DNA of 64,000 nt from contig JAAWCE010000054.1 in the NCBI GenBank assembly GCA_022793065.1, forward strand, positions 21,037-85,036, in the 5' to 3' direction. Below are positions 26,995 to 36,489 of the stretch, piece after piece. Below the pieces are notes generated by a model. It worked only from the letters and a program-made list of their open reading frames with translations, had not been told where the DNA came from and did no database searches. The position numbers and the translations under genes were made by a program. Origin of the DNA: Lachnospiraceae bacterium. GTDB taxonomy: Bacteria; Bacillota; Clostridia; Lachnospirales; Lachnospiraceae. Position 1 is the first letter of the stretch. Each line of letters starts with the position of its first letter.

Positions 26995-28557
26995 ATGCTG
27001 GTGGTGGAACTGAACAAAGTTAATTTTGAATATGATGTAAATTCCCTTGTGAGGGCATTTTATCCCAAAGAGCAGGTCAGAGTGCTGACGCCGGAAAGCA
27101 AGCTTGAAAAAAGGCCGCTATCAATCAATAAAATCAAGGAACATGATGATACTGTTAAAAATGCAGGGCAGATGTCTGAGCAAGGGAATCAGGAATATAG
27201 AAATGATAAGGAAGAAAGATGTCAGGAAGACATTCATTTTTGTATTCGGTTGGAAGAAAAAGACGCGGTAATTACTATAAATGGCAGGGATTACAATTGG
27301 CATTGGCAGGAAACGTTGGAAGAAGGATATAAGGATGGTTTTAAGCGTTTTTTATATTGTGTTTTAAGTGAAATTACGGGTAAAAGCCTTCCGTGGGGAA
27401 ATCTGACAGGAATTCGACCTACAAAGATGGCTTATGCCATGCTGGAACAGGGAAAAGGGGAGGAAGAAATTATTGAGTATTACAGGCAGAAGCATTATGT
27501 AAGCCTGGAAAAAGCCCAATTATCCCTTGATATAGCCAGGCGGGAGAGGAAGCTTTTGGCCGGCGTGAATTATCTGGATGGGTATAGCCTGTATATTGGA
27601 ATTCCTTTTTGTCCCACCACTTGCCTGTACTGTTCCTTTACATCGTTTCCCATTGGCGGATATGGCAAAAAAGTAGATACTTATATTGAGTGTCTGATAA
27701 AAGAATTGGAATTTGTTGCAGAAACATATGGCGATAAAGTGCTTGATAGTGTCTATATCGGCGGCGGAACGCCTACCACGCTGGAACCGGAACAGATTGA
27801 CAGACTGCTTGGGAATTTGAAGAAGATGTTTGATTTTTCAAGGGTAAAAGAATTTACCGTAGAAGCTGGACGTGCGGACAGCATAACGGAAGAGAAGCTG
27901 CGGGTATTGTATGAGTACGGTGTAGGCAGGATATCTGTGAATCCTCAAAGTATGAAGCAGGAAACGCTGGATGTGATTGGCAGAAAAGCGTCGGTGAAGC
28001 AGGTGGAAACAGCATATGGGCTTGCGCGGCAGGTAGGTTTTGACAATATTAATATGGATTTGATTCTGGGTCTGCCCGGTGAGTTGGAGGAAGATGTACG
28101 TCATACCATAGAAAAGGTAACGGCCCTTGGGCCAGACAGTCTTACGGTACATTCGCTTGCCATTAAGCGTGCCTCTCCCCTTAATCGATGGCTTTTGGAG
28201 AATGTTGACAGTATGGGAGAGCGTATAGCATTGCTGCATAATACAGATGAAACCATGCGTATAGCGGCAGAGGGAGCAGCGAAATTAGGAATGGTTCCCT
28301 ATTATCTCTATCGACAGAAGAACATGTCAGGGAATTTTGAAAATGTAGGATATGCGAAAGAAGGAAAATTTGGGTTGTATAATATTTTGATTATGGAGGA
28401 GAAACAGTCTATTGTGGCTTGCGGAGCCGGTTCGATCAGTAAAAGAGTGTACCCGGACGGACGGATCGAGCGGTGCGAGAATGTGAAGGATGTGAATCTC
28501 TATATAGAAAAAATCGACGAGATGATTGAGAGAAAGCGGGGGCTGTTTGCAGATTGA
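26995..28557 (+). CDS. hemZ: Coproporphyrinogen dehydrogenase HemZ (radical SAM)
   Basis: HemZ is a HemN-like radical SAM enzyme. The SAM iron-sulfur motif is in GIPFCPTTCLYCSF (CxxxCxxC), followed by IGGGTPTTLEPEQ and, later, NPQSMKQETLDVIGR and DLILGLPGE, all standard HemN-family blocks. The N-terminal 170 residues, including NLTGIRPTK, are the HemZ-specific extension. It is a frequent anaerobe gene even where the haem pathway is incomplete, so true substrate activity is uncertain. A GTG at 26986 is in frame, but ATG 26995 lies a proper 7 bases after GGGAGG. Confidence 0.9.
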   Translation: MLVVELNKVNFEYDVNSLVRAFYPKEQVRVLTPESKLEKRPLSINKIKEHDDTVKNAGQMSEQGNQEYRNDKEERCQEDIHFCIRLEEKDAVITINGRDYNWHWQETLEEGYKDGFKRFLYCVLSEITGKSLPWGNLTGIRPTKMAYAMLEQGKGEEEIIEYYRQKHYVSLEKAQLSLDIARRERKLLAGVNYLDGYSLYIGIPFCPTTCLYCSFTSFPIGGYGKKVDTYIECLIKELEFVAETYGDKVLDSVYIGGGTPTTLEPEQIDRLLGNLKKMFDFSRVKEFTVEAGRADSITEEKLRVLYEYGVGRISVNPQSMKQETLDVIGRKASVKQVETAYGLARQVGFDNINMDLILGLPGELEEDVRHTIEKVTALGPDSLTVHSLAIKRASPLNRWLLENVDSMGERIALLHNTDETMRIAAEGAAKLGMVPYYLYRQKNMSGNFENVGYAKEGKFGLYNILIMEEKQSIVACGAGSISKRVYPDGRIERCENVKDVNLYIEKIDEMIERKRGLFAD

Positions 28558-28765
28558 TAGGCACCTCTCTATTTCCTCAAACTTTTACAGGTTTTTTCTT
28601 AAAATAATGTTGTAACGCCAGATATGATTCTGTCATTTAGAACCTGGCATCACAGCCCTTAGACAGAAAGGGCAGACCAGTCGAACACAGGAGACACCTT
28701 TTCCCTGGGAAAGATTTGAACGTTTCGGTAAGCGGATTGGGGACTATTGCATAGGAGAGAAAAAG
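28558..28765 (+). promoter_or_regulatory. Leader region of the accessory island with three hairpins
   Basis: About 200 bases with no gene. Three consecutive stems can be drawn: GCCAG with CTGGC (about 28617-28650), GCCCTT with AAGGGC (about 28654-28674) and CTTTTCCC with GGGAAAG (about 28697-28712). None is followed by a T-run, so they are not simple terminators. I could not find a convincing pair of promoter hexamers. AGGAGAG at 28752-28758 is the ribosome site of the helicase gene. Confidence 0.35.
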
Positions 28766-31700
28766 ATGGCATCTACTAGAAGAAATGTGACTACAAATAT
28801 GGATACCGCATACACATATCATTCTAATGATGAATACGAGTATGATGAGTATGACGGGTACGAGTATGATGATGACGACGATGATGATGACGATGATGAG
28901 TATGATGATGACGATGATGAGTATGACGACGATGATGAGTATGATGATGATGACGATGAAGAAGATGAAATAGATAACGCTTATATGTCTTTTTCCAATC
29001 GTAATATCTGTATTCGATTAAATGATAATGAAGATAAAAATTTTCGATTGAAGAACAGTGAGAATGCGCTGATTAAAAGATTCCCTAAATTAAAGAAATT
29101 GTCATCAGGAAATAGAATGCAACAAATTCTGGAAGGGATGTTTCCAGAGGGATTTCAAAAGCAGATGTATGTCAGAAATCTGACTTTCACTAATAAAAAT
29201 GGATATGATGTAAAACTGCTTGGAATTCGACCTGAAAGAACCTTGGGGGACTTTATGGAAGATTATTTGCCTTATGATGTGTCGTTATTATTTAAAGGGC
29301 ATATCATCGGCAAAGAATTTATAGTAGATTCAGTATATGAGGTTATGGATACTGAGCAGTTGGATTTTGAGGTAGATGTTGTTGCTACTCCATATCGTAC
29401 ACCGGAGAGAATCGGTGCAAATTTCCTTTACGATATTTTGGAGTATGCAGGCTCTCTTACGGAATATACAGGAGAGAAACTTGAGGAGTGGAAGCAATAT
29501 CTTGAATGGAAAAGAGAGTTGGCAAGCCGTCAGATATATGGCTGCAAGTATTTTAAGGTTGGTTTTGACGAGAACAAGAAAAGACTTAATTTTTGGCTTG
29601 TATTTGAGGATCAGGAGACATTTATTGCCTTCAGAAAGTATCTGAGCAGAGATATTCAGGTTTTTGATAATAACTATTCCAAGGATGAGTGGCGTTTTGA
29701 TTTCGCAGGCGATTCTAAAAACAGAAGACAGAGATTTAATAGTGTGGAGTTAGGCCGATATAGGGGCGTTGTTTGTGAATATTACCTAAGAGATAATAGT
29801 GAATATTTTGAACAGGATCATAAAGAGAAACATATTTTTACAGAAGAAGAGTGGATGAGTGGAGACTATGACGAGTATGAGTATGAGTATGAGGCAGAGA
29901 CATCAGAAAGAGATATTTATGATGTCTATGAGAATCCTTATATAGTTCAGGTGGCTTACGATCTTAATCGTCGTGATGTTGATGAAATAAATCAGCGTAA
30001 TTTGGATGATGAAGAAGCTGTTCAGTATGTCTATGACAATGTTTTAGGCAATTATTACACAGATGGATTTTTAGCATTGTCTGCTATTGGAGATTTTGTT
30101 CTTATTAAGAGATTTCAGCAGGCGATTGATCAGTTGGAAAGGGATGAATGTTATTCTCCTAATCTTGCAATGTGGTTATTTAATGTTTCGCGGGCGAGAA
30201 CCCCGGAAGGTGATGATAAAGAAATAGATAAGTGGCTTAATCCCAAGATTGAAAAAAATGAAAATCAAAAAGAAGCAGTTCGTAAGATGTTAGCCGCACC
30301 TGATCTCTGTTTAGTACAGGGACCTCCTGGAACTGGAAAGACAACGGTTATTGCAGAGGCTATTTATCAGTTTGTCCGTAGAGGGGAAAGAGTATTAGTT
30401 GCATCTCAATCAAATGATGCTGTTGATAATGCTTTGGAAAGACTTGCGGATTCACCAGAGATTAGAGCTATTAGATTAGGGCAGAAGGGTAAACGGAAAA
30501 GAAAGGTAGAAGACTTAAGTACAAGAAAATTTGGTGAGGATGAAGCACTTAAGTATTATTATCATGCTTTATCACTTCAGGTATCAAAGAATTGGCTTGA
30601 TTTATGGGATTCTCTTGAAAGTGGTGGAATGCAGTATGATACAGATATTCGTGATGCCAGTTTATTTAATAACGATATTGCGATATTGAACACTGAACTG
30701 TCTGTACTAAATCAACAGTATATAGAAGCTAAAAACAATCTTGATCTTTTGACCAGAGAATTTGAAAATGCAAATGATGCAAATACCAAAATTGAAGAGG
30801 ACAAACATCAGTATCGTTTAGCAGTAGATTGTTTAAAAGGAGAATCAGATTCTCAGTTTTATTTGTCAGCCGATATGCTTAGAATTTTTGAGTCAAAGTT
30901 GAACAAAATTATTGATATTACCATTAAAGCAGGAATTTACTTAACTCCTGAAACGCTGGATGTTGATATTATAGGGCTTGGCAGAGAACAAGCCTATGTA
31001 TATATGATCTCAAAGAATCTTAAAACTCTTAAGGGATTGTGTGAAAAAATAAGGAGTGCTAAAGGAAATGACAGTAGTAATGATGGAGAAATATTAATTC
31101 TCGGAAGTCAATTAGCTGAGGTAAAGCAGAAATTACTCGATTGCTTGCAGGAGGATGATACAGACGGGGCAACACAATATACAAAAGAAATGAAGGCGCT
31201 GCAGAAGCGAATTGATGAACTTAAGTTTTCTTCTTCAATAATTACTATCTCTGATATCGAGCGAAACATTCTGGACAAAAATGTAATAGGTGATATTGAA
31301 TCTGGTGATACAGATAAATGGCTTGATACATTTGAATGGATTATTGAAAAATGGGGACAAGACTTAGACATTGCTTTGGATACTATAAAGGCGACAATAG
31401 ATTCTTTGGATAGTGTGGATGTTACTGACATTATTAACAAAAGAGCTGTGGCCGAAAGCAGTATCTCTGAAATTAATACCAGAATAGGAAATACAAAAGC
31501 ACAGATTGTTTCCAAAAGACAGACTTTACTTAAATTACGAGAAAAATATGGAATAGAGTCAACATCAGCTGATGATATTATAGCTCATATTAAGTTGCTG
31601 AAAGAAAAAAATATAAGACAGCTTGAGGAACAAAAAGGATTCAGGAATGATTGGGAAAAAACAATCAGAAATTTTAAGGAACGATTGGATGATGATGAAT

Positions 31701-32899
31701 CCTTTCAATATGATCAGGAACATTATCAACAAATATATGTTAATGCATGTAATGTTGTAGGTATTTCTTGTACTGACAATATGCGAACCCTTTCTGATAA
31801 TGGATACAATGATTTTGATGTTGTAATCATCGATGAGGTTAGTAAAGCTACTCCGCCAGAATTGCTCATTCCATTAATGAAGGCTCGTAAGGCTATATTG
31901 GTAGGTGATCATAGACAGCTCCCTCCAATGTTCAAAGAACATGAGGGATCCTATAAGGAATTAGCAGAAAGTCAGGAGAACGCACCTGAAGAAGTGAAAG
32001 ATTTACTTACCCAGGAAAACTTTAAGAGATTTCAAAAGATGGTTACTTCCTCTCTGTTTAAGGACTATTTTGAGCAGGCAGATGAAAGTATAAAGCATTC
32101 ATTACTTGTACAATATCGTATGCATACAGATATTATGGACATAATTAATAGATTCTATGAACAACGGCTGTCATGCGGTAATTCCCAGGCAGTAGAGCGA
32201 ATGGAAAAGAGTCACGATTTAACAATCAAGGGAGTTGATGGCAGCACTTTTGTAATACCTGACAGACATGCTTATTGGATTGATTCATCTTTTACACTAA
32301 ATGGTAAACCTATTTATGAAGTAAGACCTAATAATAGTACATCTAATTATAATGTTTTAGAAAAGTATATTGTAATGGAGTTGTTGAAGAAAATAGCTGA
32401 TGCATATAGAGAGCAAGGTTATAACAAGAACAATCAAAGGAAGGTTGGTGTAATAAGTTTTTACCAAATGCAGGTAAATGAAATTAGAGAGGCATTTCGG
32501 GAAGCTAAGAGGACGTTTGATTTTTCTTCTATTGATGTGGCCATTAATACAGTTGACAGGTTTCAGGGAAAAGAGAAGAATATCATCATTACGAGCTTAG
32601 TTAGAAATAACGAAATGGGAAGAGCCAGTAAGCATGTTGTCGCGTTTGAACGTATTAATGTGGCATTTTCACGAGCGAAGGAACTTCTCTTTATAGTAGG
32701 CGCAAAGCATATGTATGAGAATCAGTCGGTACAGCTTCCTAATATGGATATGCCAGGATTTAAAACAGCTCCAGTATACAAAAATATTATGGAAAGCCTG
32801 AATAGAAAGGGCTGTTTCAAAAGTTGCAATAAGATTATTACGCCTGAAATTGATGAGAAAATTATTGCAGAGTACAAAGAGATGGGAGGCAGATTATGA
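28766..32899 (+). CDS. Large SF1 helicase (Upf1/Dna2-like) with acidic repeat N-terminus
   Basis: A 1377-residue protein. Residues about 20-70 are an Asp/Glu/Tyr low-complexity run. Residues 80-500 show no family I recognise and include a second Tyr/Glu/Asp-rich patch. The helicase core starts with Walker A GPPGTGKTT (about 519), then VASQSNDAVDNALERL. After a coiled-coil insertion of some 400 residues come Walker B VIIDE (about 1020), GDHRQLPP, QYRMH, TVDRFQGKE (about 1263) and NVAFSRAK, which are SF1B motifs I-VI. It should unwind RNA or DNA using ATP. First gene of the A+T-rich island; its stop overlaps the PIN gene start (ATGA). Confidence 0.88.
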   Translation: MASTRRNVTTNMDTAYTYHSNDEYEYDEYDGYEYDDDDDDDDDDEYDDDDDEYDDDDEYDDDDDEEDEIDNAYMSFSNRNICIRLNDNEDKNFRLKNSENALIKRFPKLKKLSSGNRMQQILEGMFPEGFQKQMYVRNLTFTNKNGYDVKLLGIRPERTLGDFMEDYLPYDVSLLFKGHIIGKEFIVDSVYEVMDTEQLDFEVDVVATPYRTPERIGANFLYDILEYAGSLTEYTGEKLEEWKQYLEWKRELASRQIYGCKYFKVGFDENKKRLNFWLVFEDQETFIAFRKYLSRDIQVFDNNYSKDEWRFDFAGDSKNRRQRFNSVELGRYRGVVCEYYLRDNSEYFEQDHKEKHIFTEEEWMSGDYDEYEYEYEAETSERDIYDVYENPYIVQVAYDLNRRDVDEINQRNLDDEEAVQYVYDNVLGNYYTDGFLALSAIGDFVLIKRFQQAIDQLERDECYSPNLAMWLFNVSRARTPEGDDKEIDKWLNPKIEKNENQKEAVRKMLAAPDLCLVQGPPGTGKTTVIAEAIYQFVRRGERVLVASQSNDAVDNALERLADSPEIRAIRLGQKGKRKRKVEDLSTRKFGEDEALKYYYHALSLQVSKNWLDLWDSLESGGMQYDTDIRDASLFNNDIAILNTELSVLNQQYIEAKNNLDLLTREFENANDANTKIEEDKHQYRLAVDCLKGESDSQFYLSADMLRIFESKLNKIIDITIKAGIYLTPETLDVDIIGLGREQAYVYMISKNLKTLKGLCEKIRSAKGNDSSNDGEILILGSQLAEVKQKLLDCLQEDDTDGATQYTKEMKALQKRIDELKFSSSIITISDIERNILDKNVIGDIESGDTDKWLDTFEWIIEKWGQDLDIALDTIKATIDSLDSVDVTDIINKRAVAESSISEINTRIGNTKAQIVSKRQTLLKLREKYGIESTSADDIIAHIKLLKEKNIRQLEEQKGFRNDWEKTIRNFKERLDDDESFQYDQEHYQQIYVNACNVVGISCTDNMRTLSDNGYNDFDVVIIDEVSKATPPELLIPLMKARKAILVGDHRQLPPMFKEHEGSYKELAESQENAPEEVKDLLTQENFKRFQKMVTSSLFKDYFEQADESIKHSLLVQYRMHTDIMDIINRFYEQRLSCGNSQAVERMEKSHDLTIKGVDGSTFVIPDRHAYWIDSSFTLNGKPIYEVRPNNSTSNYNVLEKYIVMELLKKIADAYREQGYNKNNQRKVGVISFYQMQVNEIREAFREAKRTFDFSSIDVAINTVDRFQGKEKNIIITSLVRNNEMGRASKHVVAFERINVAFSRAKELLFIVGAKHMYENQSVQLPNMDMPGFKTAPVYKNIMESLNRKGCFKSCNKIITPEIDEKIIAEYKEMGGRL
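28829..28972 (+). repeat. GAT/GAC-rich in-frame trinucleotide repeat encoding the acidic head
   Basis: About 48 codons almost entirely GAT, GAC, GAG and TAT, including several near-identical units of the form GATGATGACGATGATGAG TAT. Slippage by whole codons would change the length of the acidic head without breaking the frame. Confidence 0.8.
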
Positions 32900-35349
32900 T
32901 TTTTACAGAAGTAACATTATCATATCCTTGTGTGCAGCATAAGGTAGAAGTTTCTCATTTTACAGCAAGAAAATCTACTGCGATTGAGTGGGTTATATTG
33001 GAAGCAATTCATAAGTGTAAAAAATTGTCATATTACGCTGAAATTACGATTGCTTCGTTTTTTGAACAGATTTTTACCATATCTGATGCGGATTTGCTGA
33101 TCCGTCCGGTATTAATTTCTCTTCAGGATATCGGCGCAATTACTATTTCAGGTATTGATGATGAAACAGAACTTGATACAGTTGTTATGAGCAATTTGAA
33201 ATTGACGAAAACCGGTCGGGAAATGCAGATTCAAGGACTTTTGCCAGGAACTTCATCAGAAGAGACATTTTCAATATATTACGATGTTGCAGCGAAAGCT
33301 TTGAAGGATGAAGCAGGTCTTTATAAGGAAGAATCTTCAGGTATTCGAGTCATTGATATCGATGATGCTGATGATTTGGAGTTCCCGGAGGGCGCAATAA
33401 GAGAATGGCTTTTCGCAATTCAAAATGATAAGAAGCACAAGAAATTTCATTGGCTTACCCCAACTACTAATATTGAATCAGTTACTCGTTTGAGTTCTGA
33501 ATTGTATTGGAAGAACATTATCAGAAAAGTTGAAATTGTCGATGGAATGAGATGGAAAGTATCCGGAGTAGAGGATGAAGATATAGATGAAATTACTCTT
33601 AAAGCATTTGATATTTTTTGCCCGGATGATTTAAGCGATTTGCCTTATCTGGAAATAATGAATCCTGATAAAGAGATAAAAAAACTTATTTCAATTGACG
33701 AGATAAACGCACTTATAGGCGAGTTTTTGCAGAAAGATGATTTTTTCTGTATTGAAGCCAAATATTATAAGGATGTAAAGACTAATCAGCAGAATAAGAA
33801 GAAAATCAGAATAGGAATTGTATACGGAGCGGATAAGTTTGAAGTAGAAAGCTCGAAGAAGCAAATAATTATTCGTGTGCCTGATTGTGATTTCAGGGAT
33901 TACGGATTATATCTTAATTCCAAAGAATCAGTAAGGGCTTGTATAACAAATGTATCAGCAGGGGCTGTGTCCAGGGATATTGCAATTGCGTATATACCTA
34001 ATACAAACGAGATTAATCTTTCAAATATAATAGTAGCGATGGTAGACAAGTACTATACACAGGATAATAGTATATTGTTTGCTCTATATGAACTAAGATT
34101 AAAAGATATGTTTTTAGAGTATGTCAATCGCATAATTTCTGGAGAGAAAAAGGTTGCCGATAAGGCAAAGGTAGTTGAACTCTTTAATGAGAAGGGTAGA
34201 GACTATTATGGACAAAATATAATTTCGGCTGCTGATAAAGAAAGACTTCTTGTTAATGAAGCTTATATTATTGATCAGTGTAGGTACATAGAGGGTGCAA
34301 AAGAAGTTATAACCGAATATGCTGAGATAAATGCCTTTAGGCAGGACGAATCATTGTTCCAGAGAATAATGAAGATTGTAATCGAACATGTTGGAGAGCA
34401 GGATTCGTTAGAAGATATTTGGGACTTCTGGCAAGCAATTTCATCTGCAAAAAAAGCATATATTAATTGGGTTTCAAAACTGGGATTGCAGAAATGCCTG
34501 TATTCTAAGAGGAGCATTCTTGATTTTATTGGCAGATTTACAGATGAAAATTTTTTTGAAATTGAGGAATATACAGTTGTAGAGCAGATTATTCTCAATA
34601 TGAGAAGGATTTCTCTTCAAGTTGAAGGACTAATCCCTGAGTTGAATTTATATGAAACAGTAAGTAGGGAAAAGTACAATGAACTTGTGCTTGCGCATAT
34701 GGATGTTATAGAAACATTATATGATCAGGTCAGAAAGTGGCAGGATGAAGAAGAAAGATTTATAAACAAAGTAATGGATTTTAACGAAGTTCTGGAACCG
34801 GGTTTTCCATTCACCAATATTAAGAAGAATATGGATGGATTGAGAAATGCACTTGCAACATTCTTTGATGATTCATTTATGCGATTTAACAAGGTATATA
34901 TTGTAGATACTTGCACATTAATGAATGAGCCTGGTCTTATCTCATGGTTTGATGGCGAAAAAGCTTTATTGGTTATTCCAATGATTGTATTAGATGAACT
35001 GGATGGATTTAAGACTTCGGATGATGATGAGAAAGCTTATAGGGCCAGAGAGGTCATTAGAAATATAAGTAATTATAATGCTTATGACTGGTTAAATACT
35101 GGAGAAATAAGTCATCCGGAATTATTATCAAACGATTTAGACAAAGAGCGGAATGATAATAAGATTCTTTCAATTGCAATTCGATATTGTGCAAAGAAAC
35201 CCATACTATTAACTGATGATATCAATCTTGGAAATATTGCTGCTGCTAATAAAATTAAAAATATGACCCTTGAATCATATCAAGCTATGAAACAACATGA
35301 AAAACTAACAAGTAAAGGCAGTAGAAGAAATCTAAGAAAAAAGAGATAA
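32896..35349 (+). CDS. PIN-domain protein with large uncharacterised N-terminal region
   Basis: The last 140 residues are a PIN ribonuclease domain of the PhoH-associated type. The four acidic positions are visible: VDTCTLM (about 669), VLDELDGF, ERNDNKIL and LLTDDINL. The basic tail GSRRNLRKKR suits nucleic-acid contact. The first 650 residues are unfamiliar; they contain Asp/Glu-rich helices and a region of alternating strands around 280-340. The ATGA overlap with the helicase gene implies coupled translation, so a helicase-nuclease partnership on RNA or DNA is the natural inference. Confidence 0.75.
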   Translation: MIFTEVTLSYPCVQHKVEVSHFTARKSTAIEWVILEAIHKCKKLSYYAEITIASFFEQIFTISDADLLIRPVLISLQDIGAITISGIDDETELDTVVMSNLKLTKTGREMQIQGLLPGTSSEETFSIYYDVAAKALKDEAGLYKEESSGIRVIDIDDADDLEFPEGAIREWLFAIQNDKKHKKFHWLTPTTNIESVTRLSSELYWKNIIRKVEIVDGMRWKVSGVEDEDIDEITLKAFDIFCPDDLSDLPYLEIMNPDKEIKKLISIDEINALIGEFLQKDDFFCIEAKYYKDVKTNQQNKKKIRIGIVYGADKFEVESSKKQIIIRVPDCDFRDYGLYLNSKESVRACITNVSAGAVSRDIAIAYIPNTNEINLSNIIVAMVDKYYTQDNSILFALYELRLKDMFLEYVNRIISGEKKVADKAKVVELFNEKGRDYYGQNIISAADKERLLVNEAYIIDQCRYIEGAKEVITEYAEINAFRQDESLFQRIMKIVIEHVGEQDSLEDIWDFWQAISSAKKAYINWVSKLGLQKCLYSKRSILDFIGRFTDENFFEIEEYTVVEQIILNMRRISLQVEGLIPELNLYETVSREKYNELVLAHMDVIETLYDQVRKWQDEEERFINKVMDFNEVLEPGFPFTNIKKNMDGLRNALATFFDDSFMRFNKVYIVDTCTLMNEPGLISWFDGEKALLVIPMIVLDELDGFKTSDDDEKAYRAREVIRNISNYNAYDWLNTGEISHPELLSNDLDKERNDNKILSIAIRYCAKKPILLTDDINLGNIAAANKIKNMTLESYQAMKQHEKLTSKGSRRNLRKKR

Positions 35350-35358
35350 GGAGGGCTT

Positions 35359-36489
35359 ATGAGTAGTTCATATGAATATTCTTATGCGTTGGAAGAGGCA
35401 AGTAGAAGGCAGATTTATATAAACAGAATTGCTGCGACAACTGAACAATTTTATCGTCGTTATGAACAGCAATACAGAGATATGAAGAACCGCGGACTTG
35501 CAGCGTACATTCCGTCTGAAATGAGCAGATTGGAGTCGGATCTTACCAGAATTAGAAGTTTATTAACCTCGGCTCCAGAAGAAGCAAGAGATGTCAGCTA
35601 TGAGGTAGGGGCATACATTAGAAGAATGTCGTCATTAGCGTATGGTGCTCGTGAACAGTTTGATCGTGCAGAACGTATGAGGGTTGAAACTCTACGTGCA
35701 GAGAAAGAACATCAGCAGAATGAGTTGATGGGGGAATATTTCAATATCCTTCAGACAATTACGAATCCTATTGTAGTTAATTTTTCTATATCGGAAATGC
35801 AGCAAATTAGAAATGATATCGAAAGCGGTAAATTAACTAATTCATCAGAGCTTAGAAGAAGGTCAACAGCCGTTATTTCTGAGGCTGAGAGAAAAGGTGC
35901 TGAATGGAAGGAAGGCGCTGTTCAGAAAAATCGCCAGAAGGATGCTGTTCAAGCTGTTTTTGAAGCTGAGGAGCGATTAAAAGCTGAACGAATTGAGAAT
36001 CAAGAAAAGGCACAAGAGTTTTTTGACAGAATAAGTAAACTTAAATCAGGAATCGAGACGGGTACTATAGATGCAGATACTGTCGAAAAACAAGTGATTG
36101 AAATTGAAAATGAAGTTGATGAAACTTTGATTTCTGAAGAAACCAGAAGGGAAACAGTAATTGCTATTGTAAAGCAACTTCAAAAGCAGGAGTTTACTGT
36201 TGAAAAACCACAATTAATTCAAACAGATGGGAAAAACTATGTAAAGATAGTTGCCAGGCAACCTTCTGGAAAACGTGCGGTATGTAATGTTGATTTGCGT
36301 GGAAAGATTGCATACAAATTCGACAATTATGAGGGAATGACATGTTTGAAGGATATAGAAAAGTTTAATGTTGATCTTGAACAGGTGTATTCTGTAAAGC
36401 TTTCTGATGAGAGAGTTCTGTGGCAAAATCCAGACAGACTCTCAATGGATGCAAATAGTTTACCAACGAATGAAGGGAGAAAAGCGTAA
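35359..36489 (+). CDS. Coiled-coil protein, unknown function
   Basis: I do not recognise a family. Residues about 1-280 are almost wholly helical, rich in Arg, Glu, Gln and Ala, and look like long coiled coils (for example EERLKAERIENQEKAQEFFD). Residues about 285-365 switch to a small beta-rich domain (KNYVKIVARQPSGKRAVCNV). GGAGGG is the ribosome site, and the last base overlaps the start of the AAA+ gene. The placement suggests it is an adaptor or structural partner of the ClpB-like protein. Confidence 0.65.
   Translation: MSSSYEYSYALEEASRRQIYINRIAATTEQFYRRYEQQYRDMKNRGLAAYIPSEMSRLESDLTRIRSLLTSAPEEARDVSYEVGAYIRRMSSLAYGAREQFDRAERMRVETLRAEKEHQQNELMGEYFNILQTITNPIVVNFSISEMQQIRNDIESGKLTNSSELRRRSTAVISEAERKGAEWKEGAVQKNRQKDAVQAVFEAEERLKAERIENQEKAQEFFDRISKLKSGIETGTIDADTVEKQVIEIENEVDETLISEETRRETVIAIVKQLQKQEFTVEKPQLIQTDGKNYVKIVARQPSGKRAVCNVDLRGKIAYKFDNYEGMTCLKDIEKFNVDLEQVYSVKLSDERVLWQNPDRLSMDANSLPTNEGRKA

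Noticed and set aside
28829..28972. Regular short repeats that might suggest a CRISPR array
   Set aside because: The units are codon-scale, have no unique spacers and lie inside an open reading frame encoding an acidic run.
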